NCBI GenBank assembly: GCA_029817715.1
Contig: JARUPY010000154.1
Location: forward strand, 2,755,501-2,819,500
DNA from: Melastoma dodecandrum
Lineage: Eukaryota > Streptophyta > Magnoliopsida > Myrtales > Melastomataceae
Length of the DNA stretch: 64,000 bases
Reading direction: 5' to 3'
A program made the translations under genes and the position numbers. The notes beneath the pieces are model-generated. The model did no database searches, was not told where the DNA came from, and saw only the letters and a list, made by a program, of their open reading frames with translations. Below are positions 10,725-22,850 of the stretch, piece by piece. The number at the start of each line of letters is the position of its first letter. Within the stretch, counting starts at the first letter, position 1.

Positions 10725-13700
10725 TCAGTTTGTGGGTCCAGCATATTTGACCAATATTTTCTCGGAAAAGGACAGAAGCTGCATCACGAATATGATGAAC
10801 ACATTTGTGCCATTAGTCAAGAAAGAACGGCCAAAGGCAAAGGGGGAGCCCCCACCCAGAGGAGTCTGCTCTTTCACACACGGTTTTGCAGGCATTCCAA
10901 TAAATGGGACAGGATGTAACATTTAAACAATCGATATGCCATATGACTGATGGCAACTCTGGGTGCAATGCATCATCCTTAATGGTCCTACAGCTGTGGC
11001 CATGCTGACATTGAATTGGAGGTATCATAAATGTTTAGAACCAGATAATGATGTACTCTCTGCACAACATCCTGATAACATCCCAATGTACTGGCCAAGA
11101 AATTATTGCATATTAAAATTCGTCAGGCCATGAAACTGCGGGAAGAAATATTCCAGACTCAGATCAATGCAAATTCCTGGACAATAAACAAAGGCTTCTT
11201 TCTTCTACCTATGAAGTAACTCCGGTATAATCCACAATTATGTAACGAACCATCATGAAGGAGAGGCCTATCGTGACATTTGTGTAATTTTCTTATGTGC
11301 CTCTACTAACTATATCTAAGGAACACGGCTTCTTAATGAGTGTGCGAAAATTAAATCGGGATTAAACGTGAGTACGAAAATTAACCAGGTGGAAGAGGTG
11401 TTTTCCTAAGCACTGATCATAAATGTTCTTGCTGTTTCAACCAACCCAGTCTCCATAACAAGGAAGGTCTCACATCACATTTATCCTAAAAAAAGAGGCC
11501 AAACAACATTGACCATCCTACAATGTTAAACAACCGAAAGTAGGAGCCAAGAAGTAATCATGGTTTCAGTTTGGCATGTGATGAAACTACGGGGAAGAAG
11601 AATTCTGTTCCAGATCAATGCAATTCATTATAAAATAAAAAGGTTTCTACCTATGAAGCACCTCTGGCATAATCCACAATTTAGGCCATCATAAAGTATC
11701 AGGAAAGAGAAGTCCTGTGGCGTTTGTTTAATCTCTTCTGTACTACTCCAGACTAACCTCTAGGAATGCGAGGCTCATGAATGGGAGTGGAAAGTGTAGG
11801 GAAGTTATTCTTAAAGAAGAAGACCACAAAGATTTTAATAGTTTGTTCAAAAACTATAATACAGAGAGAGAGAGAGATTTTTTAAACACTGATCATAATT
11901 TTTCCAATTGGTGGAGTCTCCATGACAAGGTCGATCTCATATCATATTTATCAAAAAAGAGCAAAAGAACATTGACCATCCTACAATATTGAATACCCAA
12001 GAACATCAAACTGATGTCAGAGTCAGATCATATCTAATTCAAACACTCACAAAGAATAATAATGCAGATTGAAGCAACAAAAAAGAATCATCACTCAATT
12101 GTGGCTGTTGGTCATGCCAAACACAGAAAGTTGCAAATGAGATAAGTGAAGCATTTATATCTCCATCAATATCAAGAACAAAAATATCACCCCTCAAGAT
12201 ATGGAGTCCTAACATGAGTTATTAACATAGTATGCCACGTGCCAGAACAAAGCGATCAAATGGAATGACAGTCTGACCTGTTGGGCTACATGTATCAGTT
12301 GCTCTTTATCTTGAGATTCATCGGAGAGTGTTGTCCCGTTCATCTCATCAAGTGATGCGGAAGGTTTTAGCTTTGATGGCAACCCATGGATGGATTCTCC
12401 ATCAATGCCCAGCAAAGGATCCCTTTTGTGTTTCCTTTGGAAAGTGTATTTGAGAAACTTGTCATCCAAGTTAGTATTTGGAACCCCGTTTGAAGTGAAA
12501 TTTTGCTTTTCTATCTCAAGCCAGCCACTGTTTGTTTTGGTATTACTTCCACAAGCTGTATGTATCAGGTCTCCTTTATATTCCTGTTTGGTATCTTCTC
12601 CAGCGAAAGCCTCGCCATTGTCTGCAGCATCAACAAGACCATTGATGAGCTTGCCGTGGCTAGTTGCACGAATTGACAGCACTGTAACAGGTTGATTCAT
12701 CCCAATATTGGGCCGAGAAACACGACAAGCATGGTCATCCTTGACATCAAGTCCGCCCATCTCTGAAAACAAGGCAGTCGTTTGTTTCCTGTGCCTTAAA
12801 GACCTTTTCTTCTTCATTGCAGAGGCTCCTATAGAACCAGTAACATCATCACATATCCTCCTAGCCTCATCTGGAATGTCATCCAACAAATACTGGGTAT
12901 CCGTGTCATTTCTCACCTTTCCCTCCTGAACACTGTCGCACTTTGAAGAGTCACTGCACCTGAGATTTCTTCCACAATCTTGCACTTTATGCGAGTTGCT
13001 GTTGGATTCCATCAGCCTCAGCCCTCTGGAATCAAATGTTGGGCTATTGGCATCACGAAAACCTTCAGATTCACTCTTGCAATAAGTAGAATAACCATAA
13101 TTTTCTGCTTTAGCTGCAGAACTAGAATGATGACTTCCACAGCATGTATTGTGACATATGTTTGTGCCAGAAATTCCAGATTCATTTCTTGAAGTAGAAG
13201 AAGCATATTCTCCATTCCTAGAAGTGCTCACCCTGCTCCCTGCTACCAAGTCACGAGGCTTAGAGTGCAAACATGTAGCACATTCTTTATGCAACTGACA
13301 ACATCTGTTGGCCGGCAAGTTCCTCATTTCTTTAATCTCTTCTTGTAGCTCTTTAACTTCCTTTTCTGCAGCCTCAAGCTGTGTCTCCAGCACTTCAATT
13401 TTTTTCTGCTGAGTCCTCAAGATCATTTCTGTTTCACTGATCTGCAACCAAATCAGACAAAGCAGAAGCACCATCACAAGTGCATACCACAAAAGAAAAC
13501 AGCGGATCTTGTTAGATAACTTGGTTAGCTTTCCAGAGTGAACTGAGTAAAAAATTCATAGTTACAGAAATATACTCCACAAACTCAGAAATAAATCCCA
13601 TCAAATAACAAAATTCAAACGCCTGTGCCCATAAGAAGACCAACTAGAGATTAGTTTGCTGATCTAAATTATGTCCTAGAAGGATCCCCTGCATACACAT

Positions 13701-14759
13701 TGTGAAATTGACAAACAAAAAAGAAACATCTTCAAAAAGGGAAGTAATCATCCAGGAAGAACCAACACATCCAAGTATGAATAACACAACCAGTCAACAG
13801 CATATCACTGCCATTTCACAAGCAAGAATTGGCCAACAATTTCCAAAGATATAAAATTCAGAATCCATGTCACAATTGACATACCTTAGCATCAGATATA
13901 TACTTTAACCTCAACAGCAGTCGCACTGCCTCCTCCTTCACTACTACCAGCTCATTCTCATATTTGGAAGCCTTCCTCTCCGATGCCATCACACGTGCCG
14001 CTGCCTCCTTTTCCGTATTTAAAATCATGTCCGCATAAGCCTTCTTCAGTGCTATCAGCTTCTAACAAACAAAAACAACAAAAGAAAAAACCCTCCAAAG
14101 CATCAAAACAAGTTCTACTACTAAGAAAACAGAAAGAACAAAACACAAGTCCCTCTATGCATTCATTGCAGGCCGGAGAATTCACAATCAAAAGCAAAAG
14201 AGCAAATGCCTGAATACCATCATGATTCCAAGCCAAATCAATCCCAAAACCAAAAACTCAAAAATCCAAACTCAAATTGGAGCCTGAAACAACGTTCAGA
14301 ATTCATCAAGAAGCCTACAAAGCACCAAAAAGAAACCATTTGGCGCTGGAAAAGCCACAGCCACGATCAAACAAGTTTCAAACAACGAAAAGAAAGTGCC
14401 TGTCTGATACAGCCATCAAGATTCCAAGCCGAACCAATCGCTAATCAAACACAAAATCCGAAAAACACGGATTAGACACCGCAACAACATTCAGAATTTA
14501 TCAAAAAGCTTACAGAGTACCCCCAAAAAAAAACTACCAAACCACAACCGTTTTGCATCAGAAAAGCCGAATCAAACAAACCTCAAAACCACGGGATAAA
14601 TCATCCAGTCCTGTAACAGGCTCACTCATTCCCACCAACAGAAACAGAAAACGAAATAGCGCCTCCCGCCGCCGCCACGACGACACAGTCATCGCCCTTT
14701 CCACACAAAACAAGAAAGGAGGGAGAACACGGGACGCTAACCTGAGAGTCATCCTCCAT
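10725..14759 (-). CDS. Coiled-coil protein of unknown function
   Basis: Four coding exons on the minus strand: 14759-14742, 14061-13885, 13441-12278 and 10778-10725, giving 470 residues, all joined in phase 0. Exon 1 is an 18-nt microexon encoding MEDDSQ. Exon 2 (KLIALKKAYADMILNTEKEA) and the start of exon 3 (IEVLETQLEAAEKEVKELQ) form a long amphipathic coiled coil. A Cys/His-rich patch follows (NRCCQLHKECATCLHSK), then a Ser-rich disordered region and the conserved basic motif FLKYTFQRKHKRD. The last exon encodes LLSFSEKILVKYAGPTN and is preceded by a 1.5 kb intron. I recall plant homologues ending in a similar short Leu/Ser-rich tail, which is why I chose this acceptor, but it is the least certain part of the model. 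No enzyme domain or membrane segment is seen, and no function can be assigned. Confidence 0.75.
11125..11990. repeat. Diverged tandem duplication inside the last intron of the coiled-coil gene
   Basis: Two roughly 410-bp segments, about 11125-11530 and 11572-11990, share ordered blocks: CTACCTATGAAG, then TATAATCCACAAT or CATAATCCACAAT, then CACTGATCATAA, and AACATTGACCATCCTACAAT at the 3' end. They are strongly diverged and gapped. No coding potential is visible. Confidence 0.7.
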
Positions 14760-15336
14760 CTTCGATCGAGACCGGGGCATTCCCCGACCACGACACCGGT
14801 TGATCGATCGGGAGAGGTTAGTTGCTGGTCTTCTTAACTTCTCAGTCGTTTCAAAATCTTCTTCCCGGCTGCACTCGGCAAGAAAAGCCCGTCGTCTGTT
14901 ACGAACGACCGAAGGGGTTAATTAATAAATATATATACAGAAACGAAAAAGAAACGCCCATTTCCCACCTCACAAATGACCCTGAGGGACAATCTTATTA
15001 CGATACTGCCACCAGGGCAGCGATTGGTTAAAAAGGCCTGTTCTTTTGTGTTTTCTGTGGGCGCGCGCCAAAACGGGAGGAAGCCTCCCGCGTCCCCCTG
15101 ACGTGGTCGGAGAATTATGACACGTGGACGCATGCATGTAACCCCCACGTGGTGGTCTTGGACTTGGGCCTAGACTGTAAGTGGGCTTCTCCACTAAAAC
15201 CCCGTTTCATGGCGCTTTTATCCTCTTCCCATCGGACGTCCACGTGTCCTTCTTCTTCAACCTCCCCGCCCTTCGACGGTCTCTGCCAAAGTCGACTGCG
15301 AGCTCCGGAGGTTTTCATGAGCACGAATTTACTGAA
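14760..15336. promoter_or_regulatory. Divergent promoter region between coiled-coil gene and PTAC2
   Basis: Only 577 bp separate the two start codons, so both promoters must lie here or overlap. Four ACGTG-containing sites cluster on the PTAC2 side: ACGTGG at 15101, CACGTGG at 15121, CCACGTGG at 15145-15152 and CACGTG at 15241-15246. Three are full G-box cores. G-boxes are bound by bZIP and bHLH light regulators such as HY5 and PIFs, which would suit a plastid transcription gene, but that link is inference. A short hairpin (arms 15074-15080 and 15084-15090) also lies here. Confidence 0.6.
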
Positions 15337-15340
15337 ATGA
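15209..15340 (+). CDS. Upstream ORF overlapping the PTAC2 start codon
   Basis: An ATG at 15209 opens a 43-codon frame (begins MALLSSSHRTSTCPSSS) that ends in TGA at 15338-15340. This stop overlaps the PTAC2 ATG at 15337 as ATGA. If transcription starts upstream of 15209, it would be a translated uORF that could reduce or couple PTAC2 initiation. The Ser-rich start looks like a transit peptide but is in a different frame. Whether it is transcribed is unknown. Confidence 0.35.
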   Translation: MALLSSSHRTSTCPSSSTSPPFDGLCQSRLRAPEVFMSTNLLK

Positions 15341-18300
15341 CCTCCGCCGTCTCGCTCTACGTGCCCCTCCCCTTCCCCAAGATGCCCGCCGTTTCCCTCC
15401 CCGGGGCAGGAGCCGGAGCTTTCCCCTTGCCGTCGTTGAGTCGCCGGACCGCCGTCGTGAGCCTTGCCTACCGGCAGAAGGAGATTGTCCTCGGGAACCC
15501 GTCGGTGTCCGTAGCGAAGGGGACTTACTCCTACGACGTCGAAACCCTAATCAACAAGCTGAGCAGCCTCCCACCCCGCGGCAGCATCGCCAGATGCCTC
15601 GACGTGTTCAAGAACAAGCTCTCCCTGAATGACTTCGCGTTGGTGTTCAAGGAGTTCGCTCAGCGTGGGGACTGGCAGCGCTCCCTGCGGCTGTTCAAGT
15701 ACATGCAGCGCCAGATATGGTGTAAGCCCAATGAACATATATACACCATCATGATTAGCTTGTTGGGTCGCGAGAACCTGCTCGATAAGTGTAGGGAGAT
15801 CTTCGACGAGATGAATAGTCAAGGCGTCCCGCGTAGCGTGTTTTCTTACACAGCCTTGATTAATGCCTACGGGAGGAACGGACAATACGAGGTTTCCATG
15901 GAACTGCTTGATAGGATGAAGAGAGAGAGGGTTTTGCCAAGTGTATTGACATATAACACGGTGATCAATGCTTGTGCGAGGGGCGGTTTGGATTGGGAAG
16001 GCTTGTTGGGACTGTTTGCGGAAATGCGGCATGAAGGGATATTGCCTGATCTGGTCACTTACAATACTCTGCTTAGCGCATGCGCTGATAGAGGTTTGGG
16101 GGATGAGGCGGAGATGGTTTTCCGAACAATGAATGAAGGAGGGGTCATACCTGATGTTACCACTTATGGGTATCTCGTCGAGACGTTCAAGAAATTGGGG
16201 AAGCTAGGTAAGGTCTCTGAGCTGCTGAAAGAGATGGAATTGGAAGGAAATTTGCCTGATGTGTCTGCATATAACGTGTTGTTAGAGGCACATGCAGAGA
16301 ATGGGTCGATTATGGAGGCAATGCATGTGTTTAGACAGATGCAGGCCGCAGGTTGTGCTGCCAATGCATCGACTTATAGTATATTATTGAACTTGTATGG
16401 GAAGCACGGGAGGTATGACGAAGTGAGGGAGTTATTTTTAGAGATGAAAGTGAATAATACAAAGCCGGATGCTTCCACGTATAATATTTTGATACAGGTG
16501 TTTGGTGAAGGGGGATACTTTAAGGAAGTGGTGACCCTGTTTGATGATATGGTGGAGGAGAAGGTTGAGCCGGACATGGAAACATATGAGGGGTTGGTGC
16601 ATGCTTGTGGCAGGGGAGGGATTCATCAAGATTCCAAAAGGATTTTGCTTCACATGAATGAAAAGAGGATATTGCCCACTTCCAAGGTTTATACTGGGGT
16701 AATTGAGTCGTATGGACAGGCCTCCTTTTATGAAGAGGCTCTTGTTACTTTTAATGTGATGAATGAAGTCGGGAGCAGTCCAACTGTGGAGACTTACAAT
16801 TCTCTGATTTATGCATTTGCAAAAGGGGGGTTATATAAAGAGGCAGAAGTAATTTTCTCAAGAATGGGCGATTCAGGAGTTGCACGAGACCGGGACTCGT
16901 TCAATGGAATGATCGAGGCCTATAGACAAGCGGGCCGTTTTGAAGATGCTATAAAGACCTATGTCGAGATGGACCAAGTCAGATGTAATCCTGATGAGAG
17001 GACCCTAGAGGCTGTTCTGAGTGTATACTGCTTTGCAGGGCTTGTAGAAGAGAGCGAAGAGCAATTTAAGGAAATAAAAGCTACAGGAATATTGCCAAGT
17101 ATTATGTGTTACTGCATAATGCTGGCTGTCTATGCAAAGTGTGACAGGTCAGTGCTTTATAACCTGAATACATGATGTTAATGCTTTCCCTGTCACAGAT
17201 GTACATTATACGACTGCTCAACTGTCTTAAAAATTTGTGTCTATTGATATCTGTTCCTCACTTCATCTGCATGGAATTTTCAACTCAGTAGCATTGGTAT
17301 CCAATGTTAACATCTGAGTGCAGGTTCAGCTTGGTTTTAACTTAGTAGCTTCCCTGCAATTACACTCGCTTTTTTACTTTAGGTGGGACGATGCATATGT
17401 TTTATTGGATGAAATGTGCTCAAAGAAGGCCTCGAATATCCATCAAGTCATTGGGCAAATGATCAAGGGTGACTATGATCAGGACTCAAATTGGCAGGTG
17501 GTCGAATACGTATTAGACATGCTTAACTCTGAGGGATGTAATCTGGGGATGAGGTTCTACAATGCCCTTCTGGAAGCGCTATGGTGGCTGAAGCAGAGAG
17601 ACCGTGCAGCCAGAGTGCTCTCTGAAGCCACAAGGAGGGGTCTTTTCCCTGAACTTTTCCGTAAAAACAAGCTGCTCTGGTCTGTTGATGTGCACCGGTC
17701 AGTGGATTTTCCTTCTCTTCTGGCTGAATGGAATAGGTGATTGTTGCTTATATAATTTCTAATAACAGCAGCATGGTCCATTTAACAGAATGTGGGAGGG
17801 TTGTGCATCTACTGCAATAGCAGTATGGCTCAATGATATGAAGAAAGCCTTTACCAGTGGAGAGGATCTTCCTCAGTTAGCTGCCGTCACTGTTGTGTAA
17901 GCTTCCATTTGATCCGTATTTGTCCCACATGAATCTATCCTGTGCTGGTTGTAGCTAAATCTGCAAAGACATCTGTCATAAAAATTAAGTTGAGGACTTC
18001 CATAAAGGTGGGGGGTAGGATGCAGGTCCTACCCCTACCAATCTACCATACTTGAATTATTGAGGACAATTCGAGTTTAAGTTGAATGCAGATTAACTCA
18101 TGCAGACTAGACTTTGAATTTTTGCAATCCATCCTTCCTGATTGCCATATTTGATTGTGTCGGTCTGCAAGCTTTGCTTGATCTGTCATTGTTCTGGTGG
18201 TCTATATACCCCGTTGCACCTTTTTTCTGTTTCCTAATTTGTTGAGTGTAATGATTGGCATGTGCTCAGACTTGACATGAAACCATTGAATGACACTCAG

Positions 18301-18849
18301 CTGATCATTATACCCCACTATTTCATGTGATCTTGTCTAACTTCATTAAGTTCGGACTGTCCGTCTCCTCAGCCCAAAGATGGTGTGCCCTCGTCAGCTT
18401 ATCACAAAAAAAGAAGAAGAAAATATGTCGGCCGAAAAACAAGAATAGTCTGTAGTCATGATTCGACTGATCAGTTAGATTATTAATCTATATTGCAATT
18501 TGCTGACCTTCTTAACTGCAATTTTTATTTGTCGCTCAGTCGAGGACGCATGGAGACAAGTTCAGCAAGCCAAGATTATCCTGTGGCAAAAGCTTCCTAT
18601 GCATTGCTTCAAGATGTGGCATCATCATACTTTAGTTATCCTGGCTGGAACAGGGGCCGAATTGTTTGTCAGAGGACCCAACTAAAGCGTCTTCTCTCCA
18701 GTACAGAATGTGCATCTGATATTGAAATTGTAAGCCTAAGCAATTCTCCGTTTTCTTTCTCGGGAGCAAGAACATTCATGAGTCAAAGTAATTCCTATCC
18801 CGAGGCCAAAGATAGGAAAAGAAAGGAGCTTGTCACCAGCTCAGTTTGA
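15337..18849 (+). CDS. PTAC2: pTAC2, plastid transcriptionally active chromosome protein 2 (PPR-SMR)
   Basis: Four exons (15337-17147, 17383-17697, 17789-17896, 18540-18849) encode 847 residues, close to Arabidopsis pTAC2. The first in-frame ATG is at 15337. The first 60 or so residues are Ser/Ala/Pro-rich and fit a chloroplast transit peptide. The conserved SYDVETLINKLSSLPPRGS precedes a long run of PPR repeats (for example VFSYTALINAYGRNGQYEVS and LVTYNTLLSACADRGLGDEA) through about residue 600. The C-terminal exons hold an SMR-like segment with SVDVH; I see no TGxG motif downstream. pTAC2 belongs to the plastid-encoded RNA polymerase complex and is needed for plastid gene expression and greening. 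All three introns interrupt codons after the second base. Ends KRKELVTSSV. Confidence 0.95.
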
Positions 18850-21362
18850 TCCTGGAAGAAGCACTGAATCTGGGAAAATCTTCAACCTTCAACGAAAAGT
18901 GTTTCAAGGCCCAAGTTCCTTTGTCTGAATCCTAAAACGTGCCATAGTCAACCGAAATTGCATGAGAAATCGGCATGACTTGCTTAACATTGCACAGCTG
19001 CTGAAAGTTTGACTCTGATCGGGCCATGCCAATCAATAGAAGTTCTCTGGCAACTCAGTTTTCGGCTACCCTGTGTCCTCATGACAATGCATTTGGATTT
19101 CCTGGTGGTGCTAACATACTTTACCATGGGCATGTTCCAAGGAGAGAGCATTTTTAAGATCACCAGGTATCACCCCGATCTCCACCCTCAAGACTGTCGT
19201 CCTAGTAATTATCTCAAAATGTGCAACATTCGAATAATCTGGAGTGATAGACTGCCATTGAACGTTGGGGAAGTTTTGTAGCAACAGTGATTATAGTAAT
19301 GTACTGATGAGACCACTTAATATAAGCTGTGTTCTTTATTCGTCGACATTACTCATCCATGCATTATTGCTTTAACCCCCGGGCTTTTGTTTATGGGCTG
19401 AGATGAGAGCTAATTGTAGTAACAATATTTTAGTATAAGTTCAGAAGGGCTGTGCTGACACACTTTATGGTTGATAGATTGAGACAACAGTTGTTAGATT
19501 AGGAAACCTCTGTCTAAGTTCATACGCAAGCTGTGGTTCATGCTAATTTGAGTTGTTGCTCCGCTTTCCTGAGCAGGGAAAGTAGCTAAGGTGGACGGAT
19601 GGGCGGAATCTCAGAAAGACGTGTGGCTGGTGGAGTTCTTCCCCATTGGTTGGTGTTGCATTGCAGTGGCCTGTGGTTGACTAAATGTTATGATTTTGAT
19701 TCGGGTACTGTGCATAAGGTGCACGGCGTTTGCTTTCTTCTGTGCCGCTGCCACCGTCCTTTCCCCTTGGGACTAATCGCTTACTTTTTCGATCTTGGTG
19801 AATTTTCATTTGCTTTACATCTAAGAAAACCTTTTATAAGCTCAAAGATAAGAAACACTTTATAGCTTTTCTCTATCCCCTTCTTTTTCTGCATCTCCCG
19901 TGCATTCATACTATGGATTGAGAGAGGTAGCAAAAACCACGTCCCAGACCCAGATACTGTTTTCCCTGAAAAGGGTGGTATGCATGTGCTGAACTGTTTA
20001 AATGGTGGGCTATTGATTCAAAAAAACCTTTTCCATTTGTTCGTCAGGCTGATTGGTTTTCCATTTTAGTAAGCGGAAAGAAAAGGGTAGACCCAGCACC
20101 TAATTATTGATGATTGCCAGATGTTCCAATCATCCTCTCTTATACAGCAATTAGTGGGTTTCAGGGCATTCATTCCCCCCAAACAGTCATGACCAAGATT
20201 AAACTATAGGGGGTGGAGTGCGTGGGACTTGGACGCCTACCAACCTTATCCTGGGCTGGCTTTTTAACCTAAATTCGATGCCTCGAAATCCCCACCATCA
20301 AGGGATGGTATTCAAAACCAGCTAATATCCATCGCCTTTTTACATTATACATAGAGACCGAAAGAGTTACAGGAGGAGTTGCCAAGTTTCTTTATTTGTA
20401 ATTATTCCTGATCCTGTGCCGACATGATATCTCCCATTATCGACGGTCCATGTCCTAATTACGATACCCCATTTCTTTTCTTTTCCCCCCGAATTAATTA
20501 AAGTTAAAATAACCCCTTCCCTCCTAACACGAGTTGACGAGGCCATGTCCGTTAATTGGAGGAAATCTTGTCCAATGAGGATGATACAACGATAGAATAA
20601 CTTTTTATTTTTAATTAATTTTACATAAAAATAAAGAAATGGTTTTATCATGCGATGGGGGGTGTATGTGTTGTGTGTGTCCCTCCTGCTTTTTGACTCA
20701 CATGCGCACTGACTCCAGGGGAAGGGCGACAAAGTTCCAAATCCTGTCCATTAATTAAACAAATTAAGAGACGACGACACCTTTGCAACGTAACGTACAA
20801 GATAAAATGATAAGAATATTCGGTACTTTAGACGTATTCATTTTTGTCCCCTCGCTCTGTATTACCTTCTACAAATGACCGTGACCATGAGATTCCTTGC
20901 CTAGTAAATCTAAAACACGGCATTCATTATCCCTCCCCTACAATTGATTTCCTTTAATGACCTTGTACTCGGCGACGAATAAAACACAAAGGAAATATCG
21001 TCCGCGTGGGGACAAAACATATGGACGGTGACGAGCTGAGCGCATCGTTATGCACGAACCCACAAAAGAACATGAAGAGGTGAATCAATTAAACCAACCC
21101 CTCCAGTGTTTATAATTTACGTTACATTAATTTAAGAAATGTGACTCTTTCGACACGACTCCAAAGCAAGTCATTCTACACCGTCCGATCGATAAATAAC
21201 CACTCCGGCGTAGCCCCATCTCAGCCGTCCGTTTCATTCCCCCTTTTTTTTTTGTTTTTATATGTGTGTGTGTGTATAAAATGGGCATCCGGTCGTTCTC
21301 TCTCTCCTCTCTTTGTCCGTGTGCGTGGGGTGTGTCGGGGCAATCGATCCATCGGGGGGAAG
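18850..21362. other. Intergenic spacer, PTAC2 to MYB
   Basis: About 2.5 kb lies between two same-strand genes. The left part is probably PTAC2 3' UTR. The middle has no supported gene; ORFs near 19009-19281 and 19599-19865 have no recognisable family. The right end holds the MYB promoter and leader. Confidence 0.5.
21275..21282 (+). promoter_or_regulatory. Candidate TATA box of the MYB gene
   Basis: TATAAAAT follows a TG-repeat stretch, about 81 bp upstream of the MYB start codon, and is followed by a CT-rich initiator-like segment. Position and composition fit a plant TATA box; the transcription start is unmapped. Confidence 0.4.
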
Positions 21363-22850
21363 ATGTCGACGTCGCCGGCGAACTCCTCCGGAGATTCCGC
21401 CTCCGCCATCGCTGGCGCAGGGGAGTTCATGCTGTTCGGTGTTAGGGTCCTGGTATCCGATCCAATGAGGAAGTGCGTCAGTCTCAACAACCTCTCCGAC
21501 TACCAGCTTCCTCACGAGTCCTCCAACAACGGAGTCGAATTGAGCCCCGTCGATGGGGGCGAGAACAAGGAGGAGATTCCCGGTGGAGGATATGCGTCGG
21601 CGGATGAGCCTGGGCAGCGCGGCGGCTTTGGGAATGGCGTCCGTGAACGGAAGAGAGGTTCGTTTCTTTTTTATCTGGTCGATTTCCTGCTGCCGTCACC
21701 GCGTGATCAGGTCAAGGATATTTTCGTTTACCTGGATTGTGGTGCAAGGATTGAGATTCGAATTGATTGACTGATCGATCGACTGCAAGACTCAGAAATT
21801 TGAGATATGACTCTTTGGGGCTATTAGTCATCAGATTCGTGATGTTTGGGTGGACTTCATATTTTACTGCTAGGGAATGAGAAGCTGAGTCGATTGACTA
21901 TAGGGAGGATGCTGTGTCTGAATACTGGGTTGTGTGTTTGATCAGGAGTTCCATGGACAGAGGAGGAGCACAAGCTGTTCCTCGTTGGGTTGGAGAAAGT
22001 TGGGAAGGGAGATTGGAGAGGGATTTCCAGGAATTATGTAAAGACTCGCACGCCTACCCAGGTTGCTAGCCATGCCCAGAAATATTTTCTCCGGCGGAGC
22101 AACCTCAATAGGCGCCGCCGTCGGTCCAGCCTGTTTGATATAACCACTGATACCGTGAGTAGTCGTTTCTTTCCTTGGGTCTTTTCGGAGCTTATTCTTG
22201 TGCTTAGGTTCTTTGTCGGCTAAGGAAAAATTTTTCTGTTAGTTTTTCCCAAATATCTTCTCAAGCAGAAATATAGTCCTTTCCTTTTTCCTTTCACAAG
22301 GAAATTGATGTAAAAGCTTGTTGAAAAAGCGTTTAAAGATTCTTACCAACTACTTCTTCCCTGGTCTATTGGTAGTTTGATGATTTTTCTTTGAAGAATC
22401 GATATACGTGCTTGGATTTGTTTTGACAAGTAGATTATGTGCTCTTTCCTCCTTCAGGTGGCTGCAACTGCAATGGAAAAGGAACAAGCTTTGGACCGAG
22501 AACATCCAGCTCAGATGCAGCCCTTGCCTCAACTATCTCCAGCCAATGAATCCCGAAATGCCAGTGAGGCTGGCTCAACTCCCGCTTTCCCGCTATCAAT
22601 TGTCCCCGCAACATCACCTGCCTCGTCTCCATACCCGGTTAGCACCATGCCTCCATTTGTCCCAGTTCCTTATGCGGCTGCAGTACCCAATCATCAGAAC
22701 ACAAGGGCAGAGTTACTCATGATGGATCCTCCGTCGCTTTCCCTAAACCTATTCACTGGTCCGGATAAAACCGATTCCGCGACGAGGCGGTCAGCGTTCC
22801 GGGTGCTGTCAAGCTCAGGCAATGGGGACAACCTACTCAGCGTGGCTTGA
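21363..22850 (+). CDS. SHAQKYF-type MYB-related transcription factor with repression motifs
   Basis: Three exons (21363-21657, 21946-22154, 22458-22850) encode 298 residues. Residues 24-29 are LFGVRV, matching the R/KLFGV repression motif of plant transcription factors. The single MYB repeat spans about residues 99-149, with [20 protein letters not shown] and the diagnostic SHAQKYF at 140-146, which places it in the MYBS/KUA1-like class binding I-box or TATCCA-type elements. The C-terminal third is Pro/Ser-rich and carries LSLNL at 262-266, an EAR (LxLxL) motif. Two repression motifs imply a nuclear repressor, probably in sugar, hormone or growth responses by family analogy. Introns fall in phase 1 and phase 0. 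Immediately downstream of PTAC2 on the same strand. Confidence 0.9.

Noticed and set aside
15547..16032. 161-codon antisense ORF in PTAC2
   Set aside because: It is a shadow of the PPR coding frame, with no independent start context or domain.
19009..19281. Possible small gene downstream of PTAC2
   Set aside because: The translation has no recognised family or splice-supported partner exons; it is more likely 3' UTR or spacer.
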